Assembly (NCBI GenBank): GCA_032164295.1 | Contig: JAJHTX010000013.1 | Coordinates: forward strand, 744,001 to 808,000 | Source of the DNA: Inonotus obliquus | Lineage: Eukaryota > Basidiomycota > Agaricomycetes > Hymenochaetales > Hymenochaetaceae | Length of the DNA stretch: 64,000 nt | Direction: 5' to 3' | In this document: positions 56,987-64,000 of the stretch, one piece after another | Layout: each line of letters opens with the position of its first letter | Position numbering within the stretch: the first letter of the stretch is position 1 | Position numbers and translations under genes: made by a program | Notes under the pieces: generated by a model | The model's database searches: none | Seen by the model: the letters and a program-made list of their open reading frames with translations, nothing else | Told to the model about the DNA's origin: nothing

Positions 56987-59900
56987 ATGGCGTCCCCCTC
57001 TGCCAGCTCGCCATCCTCATCAGCGGTCACCCTGCCGCGTCCGGGAAAGTCAATTCTAAAGAAGCCGCCTCCACCGCAACAATCTTTCTTCTCGCTTTCA
57101 CGTCTCTCGCGCCTCCTACCAACCCAAAACCTAGCATCATCTAACTCAGCTAGTGACCCGGATGAGAATCTGAAGCGTGCTCACTTCTTCTTGCCGCACC
57201 TGGCTGTGGTATATCCGATCTCTGCGACAAACCCGCCATGTAGTGTCACGACGAAGGAAGAGAAGAAGGTCATTGAAGCTCGTGAGGCAGAACGGCGACG
57301 GCGGATCATTCGAGGGAATTCTTATGGACCTGGTAGTCCCGAATCGGTGGACTGGTGGTCCATGGACAAGGTAGAAGCATTCTATCGGGAATGCTGCATT
57401 GGCCGTGAGGAACAGCCTCATCCCGGCATCTCTTCCGCGCTTAAGGTGAGCTTGCTTGTCAGTCTGAAGCTAAGCTTCCCTGCGTGGCATATTTTATAAC
57501 TTCGTATTACCACTCACACGCCTGTGACCGAGAGTCAAGGCAAGCATTTTATGGCCTTTGGCGATTAAGCGATATCTCATCAGCTGTCCTTACCTAGCTA
57601 ATTAATGATCCTTTGCGCTGCGTTTTTCATGTTTTGGATGTTTCGGCTAACATGCTTGTCTTCCCTAGAGAGCCTCTGGAGCGTACGGCCGCTCTCTCGA
57701 TCTTTCAGGGGTACAAATAACCCTTGGACAAGCTGCCACTCTTTCCGATGTATTGTCGGTTGAATGGGGCCTTCGTAAATTATTTCTGAAGGAATGTGAC
57801 CTTGACGAGCACGTACGCGAGATTTTCCAATGTAGCCCTTCTGCCAACTGATTATGTGTTGCGGTCGTAGAACCTAAAGCCCATTCTCCACTCGCTGCTG
57901 ATGCCGGGGACGCTGAATTTTCTGTCTGTCGCTTCAAATCGACGTCTAAAAGCGCCGGCTTTCAAACTTATCGGCGCATTTGTGCAGAAATCAAAGAACC
58001 TACAATTCTTAGATCTATCACAAAACGTGTTGGACAAGAAGTCTGTCGAGTACATAGGCTTAGCACTAAAGCCAGCATCAGAACCTGGATTAGTTTCCTT
58101 ACGAATGGATGATTGTTCTTTACGACCAGCTTCGTTAGAAACTTTAGGTATGATGATTTATCCATGCTTATGAGACATATAGGCTTATGCGTACAATAGC
58201 CCAGAATGTTCGGACCTCGTCTCTCCGCAACATTTCACTTCGGCATAATCGAATCTCTGCCTCCGGTGCAGTTGCACTCGCCCTAATGATCAAGGATTAC
58301 CCTGACACTATGCCTGCGAACACCAATAATAATTCAGGATCTCCGTCATCATCATCAACTTCTCTGACCTCTAATCCCAATCATCTCTTCAGCACACTCT
58401 CTCCACCAGGAACACCAAATGGTGACACTCCTCCGCCCACTCCATTGCACTTCCCTTCTCAACAGACGAGCCCTGGTGCATCACCACGTTCGAGCGTAAT
58501 TCTACCTCCGCCGGCACGACAGGGACCGATACCTCCTCCGCCTATTCATCCTGCTAATGCTCCTGTTCAAACGACCTACACTCCGTACATCCCAAAGGCA
58601 CGTCGAGCTGTCGCATTGGCTGCGGGTGCAACCGCGAACGCTCGAGCAGTGCAGCACGCAACTCGAGCCCCTGATCCACTAAATGCATCAGGCCAGCAAG
58701 TCCCAATTATCACCAGTTCTGCGCAAGGTGGTATTACGATGCGACATCCTCCCGGAACTCATTCTCCCGTCACTCATGCGAAAGATACGACGAGGCTCAA
58801 CGGGCCGAGTGCGGCTCTCTTAGATAAAGTTCGTGCGTTAGATGCACTTCCTCGCCTAGGTGAACTGCGAACTCTCGATTTGAGAGGGAACGATATTAGA
58901 GTATGTTCTTTCTTTTTGTTATCTTATTGAAGGACCCCGTTGATCCCTCCCTTGGATAGACTGGTATACAGTACATCGCTCAAGTCCTCAAGCGAAATCG
59001 GACGCTTAAGGTCTTGAACCTCAGTGAGAATAAGATTGACGTACAAGGTCTTGTTGCTATTGCGGAGTCATTGGTCAGCATTTTCGCCGAGTTTGAGATC
59101 ACTTGCTTAACATGCAGTGCAGAAATACAATCTAACCTTAGAGACTCTTGATTTGAGTCGAAATCCTTGCGCAGGTCCTTCATTAGAAGGGGTAAGCCAT
59201 TAAGATCGATTGAAATGGAAAGATCGACCTAAAACCAGAACAGATTCAATCTTTAAGGACTGCATTCACCTTGAACACGTCGTTGAAACGCCTGTTCCTC
59301 TCTGCGACAACCATGTCGTCCGCCGGTGCCATCGCATTAGCAGAGTTCCTACCGGAGTCGACATCACTACTGCACCTTGACCTGACCAGAAATAGTCTTG
59401 ATCTAGCCGCTGTCATGGCGCTTAGTGGAGGACTGAAAGCGAATCACACGATGCGCTGCCTCGATGTGAACATTCCTCCAGATGACGAAGAGTTCGCTCG
59501 GTATGTCATTCCCTAATATCCCATAGACGACTTCATGATTCTCTCCATTTAGCATGTGTAGGGACATTCTGAACACATGCGTTCGGAATACCGAGGAAGC
59601 TGAGCGCAACTCACAAGTTGGCAGCTCTGGACGCGGTTCAGGCAAAGGCGTATGGGGTATGATTGAGGAAAGTGAGCTGGCGAAGACTTTCAAGAAAGAC
59701 GAGGATGAGAAGGTGCATACTTTCAAGCGTTTGACATTGCCGATTCTGATACATTGGTTAAGGTGGACGAGGATCTCATATCGCAGACAAAGGATTGTCT
59801 AAGTCAACTTGAGAATCTGGCCTCGCGTGTGCAGGCATCTCCGGAGTTCTACGACTCATCCTCAGTGGATCTTGTCGATCGTGCGAAAGCCGCTCTCGTC

Positions 59901-61052
59901 GTTCTCGGAGACGTCATCCAGACCACACAAGATCCGATCCAAATTGAAGAACTCCTGTTCCTCAACGACAACATCACGAACGCCATTACGCAAATCGATG
60001 AAGCTCGCAGGAGCAAGAGATTTGCGACACCTATTGTAAATGGTCATGGCATAACTAGTCCCTTTACTGCGCAGGCAAGTCCCGGCGATGGCCTTGGCCT
60101 CATCATTTCCCCTCCTGAGAGTATAGAGCATGAGACTGAGCGTGGTATAAATGATCCTGAACAGGCTGCAAAGATCGATGTCAAGTTGAATGGCTTGCGG
60201 TTGCAAATCCCATCTGGACAGCCGGCGGAACCGGTGGAAACAGAAATCGAGATAGAACCGGAAGTTGAGACACCGAAGGTCGACAAGGGCAAAGGACGTG
60301 CGGCTCCAGAACCGGTGGTATTTGAGAAAGTACTAAGTCCGAGCTTCGTACTTTCAGGTTCGGATGACGACGAAGATGACGAGACGAAGGAGGTCGTGGA
60401 TGGGGATATCGTCGGACCCTCTCCAATAGATCTGTAGGCAGATTTATCCGGACTTAATACCTTAGTCAATTCTGATGGATTAATAGGTCAAAGGTGATGG
60501 TTGAGGAGGAAGGCGAGGTCTTCAGAAAGGGAGCTGTACTCCTTGGTCCCGAAGAGATGGAAGGGGAATTTGATGGAGAGGAACTGCGCATTGAAGTACG
60601 TCAACGCTCGTTCGAGGGACATGTCACCCATATTCATGTTTTCACACTAGCTACTGGAGGCCGAAGTGCAGCGACACCCACCTCGTGCTATCCATCTCGA
60701 CGAATACGGAATGGAATTACCACCTCTTCCAGAGTCACCCTCAACTCCAAACGAAGTCGAAAAGATGCTCTCGCCGACAAGCCCCCACGAACAAAGCAAA
60801 CCTCCTCCGCGTCCTTACTTGCGCCGGTCGCGTTCGACCTCTTCAACTACCAGCAGTCCGTCGACGTCGAGTCCGAAATTGCTAGAGAGTGCCATCAAAG
60901 GCGGCCCAATCCCTGGGAGCAACGAAACCCCCGCTTCAGGTTCGACAACGCCGATTTCTCCCGCAAATGGACAAATACACTCGCCCGGTGGTGCACTTCC
61001 ATACCTCCCACGGCGCCGGTCGTCTTCTGCGAATACTTCCCCAGTCCTGTGA
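56987..61052 (+). CDS. LRR protein, PPP1R37-like regulator of protein phosphatase 1
   Basis: Eleven exons: 56987-57445, 57669-57812, 57871-58147, 58200-58900, 58960-59073, 59123-59191, 59244-59500, 59553-59712, 59763-60433, 60487-60595, 60651-61052; about 1,120 residues. The N-terminus has RPGKSILKKPPPPQQSFFSL and KRAHFFLPHLAVVYPIS, with an (R/K)xxHF-type PP1-docking candidate. RNI-type leucine-rich repeats follow: LQFLDLSQNVLDKKSVEYIG, SLRNISLRHNRISASGAVAL, ELRTLDLRGNDIR, TLKVLNLSENKIDVQGLVAI, TLETLDLSRNPCAGPSLEG and SLKRLFLSATTMSSAGAIAL. A Pro-rich insert interrupts the repeats in exon 4. The C-terminal part has a helix with acidic and Ser/Pro-rich disorder. Repeat order and N-terminal motif match PPP1R37 and its fungal counterparts; phosphatase binding is inferred. 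Confidence 0.8.
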
Positions 61053-61810
61053 TAAGTTATGCTTCTCCGGAAGATGGCCAACGTACACATTATTAAACTT
61101 GCATAGTTGTATACCTTCCACCCGTTTCACTCCTTTTTCCCTCTTTCCGTGCCTTTCTCCGCTTAGGTGCCAATAGACTATCAGCACACACACCCGTGTA
61201 AATTTCTTCCATTAGTGACTGTTTTCGCTCTCTACACGTAACTTACTGATCTCACACTGGATTGAACGAGGTACTTTTCTATATTTTCTCCCTCACCTTT
61301 TACTTTTCGTGGAATGGCCTAGGATATATGCACACGCTCGTTTCAATTCATATCTGCAATTCTTAACAAGCACATGTGAGAGAAACCCCCAAGATTGTGT
61401 TTGATGGGCCAAGCTGTTCACTTCGCCGTAGCACGTGCCTGCAGCCATCCTTCCACTGCTTACCTTCGTGCCGTGAAGAAGTCTATCCTCGCCGCCAGCT
61501 CATGATGTGCTCCATACAGAAGTTCGACATTTCAAGCTTCTTTGAATCTCGGACTGCGAAAAGAAATGAGTTCTCTTCAACGTGCGCTGTGCACCTCGTG
61601 TTGCGGTGATCAGGTGCGTTGAGCGCATCAGGGAGAATTGCTTGCCGATTTATTATTGCCCAGGCTGAAGCAAGGACTTCATGACCCTGCGGTAATGCTA
61701 CTGGATATATAAAAGATGATATGAGGGATCCTCGTTCGTCTACACAACCACGCTGACTGTCGCTGGTTCAGCCCTGAGCTACTCCTGTCGCGTTCGATCC
61801 GTTGCCAGCA
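61053..61810. other. intergenic, GH92 promoter
   Basis: A TATA-like tatataaaag lies near 61704, about 100 bp before the GH92 start. No gene is seen. Confidence 0.45.
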
Positions 61811-64000
61811 ATGGCTCGACATTCGAGGCTTGGGCCTCGATTAACAACGACAGCGTTATTGCTGCTGACTTCTCTTGCGATTGAGGGTTTCGCCCAGTCT
61901 TACACTGAGCTAGTCAACTTGTTCATCGGGACGGCGTCTGGTGCGAATGGTGCTAGTGGAGGTAACGCGTTTCCCGGAGCCGCGGTGCCACATGCCATGG
62001 CAAAGGTAAACTTGTCTCCGGCGGAGCCTCTCTATTTTGACAATGCTTGTGAAAGGCGCTGACCGTTGTGCTTCTAGGTCGGTATCGACTGTGATACGAT
62101 TCCGCGGCAGGCAGGTTATATAGCTGATGATTCTCCTGTGACTGGTACTACCTTTTCTTCCGTTTTGTATGAAGGAAGTTTGCTGATTGTATCGGCCAGG
62201 TATATCCTTGATACATGACGAAGGAACGGGTGGAAATGTTGCTGGAGGATATGGAGTTTTCCCTCTCTTTCCTTTGTCGAATTGCACTTTTGATTCTTGT
62301 CCGGTCGGTCTGGATGCGAGGAAGGCTTTACGTGCTCCAAGTGCGGATGGTGAGTTTGGCCTATACTCGCGGGAAATGTCTATGTTGCTGATAAGGAGGA
62401 ATTGAAACCGTAGCGGCGAGCCCCGGGTACTTTACCACAAGTTTCGAAAACGGCATACAACTAGAGGCTACTTCAACGCGCAGGGCGGGGCTGATACGCT
62501 TTACCTATCCACCGAGCCTCACTGGTACTTTTGTGATCGTTGATCTAGCAAATGACCTGCAGAGGTCATTTGAAGGTGGACAGCTCAACATCGACGCGTC
62601 TGCTGGCAGAGTTACGCTTTCTGGGACGTATCTGCAGGTACGCTACTTTCCCCGCTGAGTCAAGCCGTCAGATTCATAACATGCTTTTCATCAGAGCTAT
62701 GGAACTGATAATTACACCGCTTACGCCTGCTATGACTTCGTTCCTCCCGCTAGCGTCAACAATCAAGCTTTGATCGAATTCGGGACTTATCAATCTGTCA
62801 GTTCTGATGATAAGGAGAACGTCAATATTTCTCAGAACTCCAGCTCTCTGTCTTTCCCATTCCAAAGTTCACCGCTGGGTATAGAAGCTGGGGCGCTCCT
62901 CGCTTTCGAAGTTGACTCAGATCCGGACACAGCACTACGCACGGTGCTTTCTCGCTTTGGTTTATCGTTCATCAGCACGGATCAAGCTTGTGCGAATGCT
63001 GAAGCGGAGGTTCCGGACTGGGATTGGGATGCTGTGCAAAGTGCGTCTGTGAGTAAGTGGGAGGAAGTCCTGACAAGAGTAGAACTCGATCCGTCGGCGG
63101 AGAACTCTACGGTTGTTGAATTACTTTATTCGTCGGTGAGCTTAGGACTTCGAAGACTGCTGTCAGATAGTGGCTCATCACCCATGTTTAGCTATACCGT
63201 TCCCACCTTGTACCTGCTAATCTTACCAATGAGAATCCATACTGGGATTCACCTTGGCCGTTCTATGATGCGCTATTCTGGTAAACTTAATATATCTCCT
63301 ATAATCGATGGAACCTTCACTGACAGACAGACCTTTAGCTCATGGGATACCTTCAGAACGGTGCACCCCCTACTTTCGCTCATTTCTCCCCGTGAATGGG
63401 CTGAAATTGTCAACGCATATATTGATGGATGGAGAGACTCGGGTACGTTCTTATCAGTGCCCTACAAGATCCTATTTTGAACCAAGGTCCTGCATTTTGA
63501 AGGATACATACCAGAGTGTCGCGCGAACACGAAAAAGTGAGATATGCTACAATGCGTTTTAACCTCTGACTTACCTTTCTTCTCAGGGGATACGTACAAG
63601 GCGGCAGTAATGGAATGCCGATTCTTGGTGATTTTGCTGTAAAGTATGGCACCCATGCGAATGAGCTTGGAGTACCTACGGACGATTTGTATCAGGCACT
63701 AGTCGACACTGCTGAAAATACGGTACGCCGCTATCATGATGCCTGCAAATGATTACTGAGTTGAAGAATCGCAGCCGCCAGATTGGTACATGGGTGAGTT
63801 TCAGTTATCCCTTGCGCGCTCTGCCTAATAGGCTCTACGTTCGCTGTTAGTCGGAAGACAGAACACTGCGTGGAAGACCTTCGGATATATTCCAACAGAT
63901 TGGGTAGATCCATCCGGCTCAACAGGATTACCAACTCGCGAAGCTTCTCGCGCAGTTGAGGTGTGTTTACTCCCAATTACTCTATATCGTAATTTTAAGC
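61811..64000 (+). CDS. GH92 alpha-1,2-mannosidase, 5' part
   Basis: Secreted calcium-dependent exo-alpha-mannosidase of family GH92; the gene runs off the right edge inside an intron after 63960. Exons: 61811-62005, 62078-62144, 62200-62349, 62414-62637, 62695-63135, 63192-63280, 63339-63442, 63503-63536, 63587-63722, 63775-63793, 63851-63960. The signal peptide is MARHSRLGPRLTTTALLLLT and on, ending near GFAQS. Family blocks: LVNLFIGTASGANGASGGNA, FPGAAVPHAMAKVGID, GYIADDSPVTGISLIHDEGT and GNVAGGYGVFPLFPL in the N-terminal beta domain. Next come NENPYWDSPWPFYDALFWCS..., WDTFRTVHPLLSLISPREWA, VQGGSNGMPILGDFAVKYG and the start of the (alpha/alpha)6 domain. The catalytic acid and base lie beyond the window. 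Start at 61811 gives the cleanest signal peptide. Confidence 0.92.

Noticed and set aside
57446..57668. Possible separate gene between LRR exons
   Set aside because: The stretch is an ordinary 223-nt intron with GT/AG ends joining two LRR exons in phase.
58148..58182. A 35-nt intron ending at acatatag in the LRR gene
   Set aside because: Too short and breaks the frame; the acceptor at 58199 gives a 52-nt intron and keeps the leucine-rich repeat.

Overview
The window looks like nuclear DNA of a filamentous basidiomycete, most likely an Agaricomycete. Genes carry many short (about 50-80 nt) GT/AG introns. Gene content fits too: F-box/LRR paralogues, GH12 and GH92 secreted glycosidases, a Dal5/TNA1-type permease, a small beta-trefoil-like protein, and IS630/Tc1-mariner and LTR-like debris. 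No bacterial-style operons, tRNA, rRNA or CRISPR arrays were seen.

Left arm (1-15.5 kb), mostly host genes: an unknown minus-strand gene; an R-SNARE (synaptobrevin) with 4-nt and 8-nt micro-exons; a type I membrane protein; proteasome subunit beta-3 (Pup3); a minus-strand MFS permease; then two related F-box/LRR genes, the first decayed and the second intact.

Centre (15.6-40.0 kb), a repeat-rich island. Two nearly identical 1.83-kb mariner-like copies lie in opposite orientation (15830-17659 and 34177-36007), each flanked by TA, and bracket about 16.5 kb. Between them is a dead divergent gene pair: a minus-strand AT-hook protein gene (17764-22852) and a plus-strand partner (23201-29793). Long elements with 4-bp target duplications split their reading frames (Y1 in the first; X1 and Y2 in the second). 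X1 itself carries a 1.57-kb TG...CA element with a 5-bp duplication. A decayed copy of a head-to-head uL2 ribosomal protein / SURF4 (Erv29) pair and a Lys/His/Asp-rich repeat exon follow. Outside the mariners are a second, uninterrupted X copy, two diverged TIR elements (W1, W2), an AT-rich repeat Z in inverted copies, and a 116-bp MITE. Six in-frame stops in this island all fit C-to-T changes.

Right arm (40-64 kb), host genes again: a third F-box/LRR paralogue with a 1-nt frameshift, a conserved hydrophilic protein, a GH12 endoglucanase, an unknown conserved gene, an aldo/keto reductase with a C-terminal membrane anchor, an F-box protein, a beta-trefoil candidate, a PPP1R37-like LRR regulator of protein phosphatase 1, and the 5' part of a GH92 alpha-mannosidase running off the edge. 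The host genes do not form one pathway. Coordinates of spliced genes are first-to-last coding base; exon borders were read by eye from splice consensus and reading frame.
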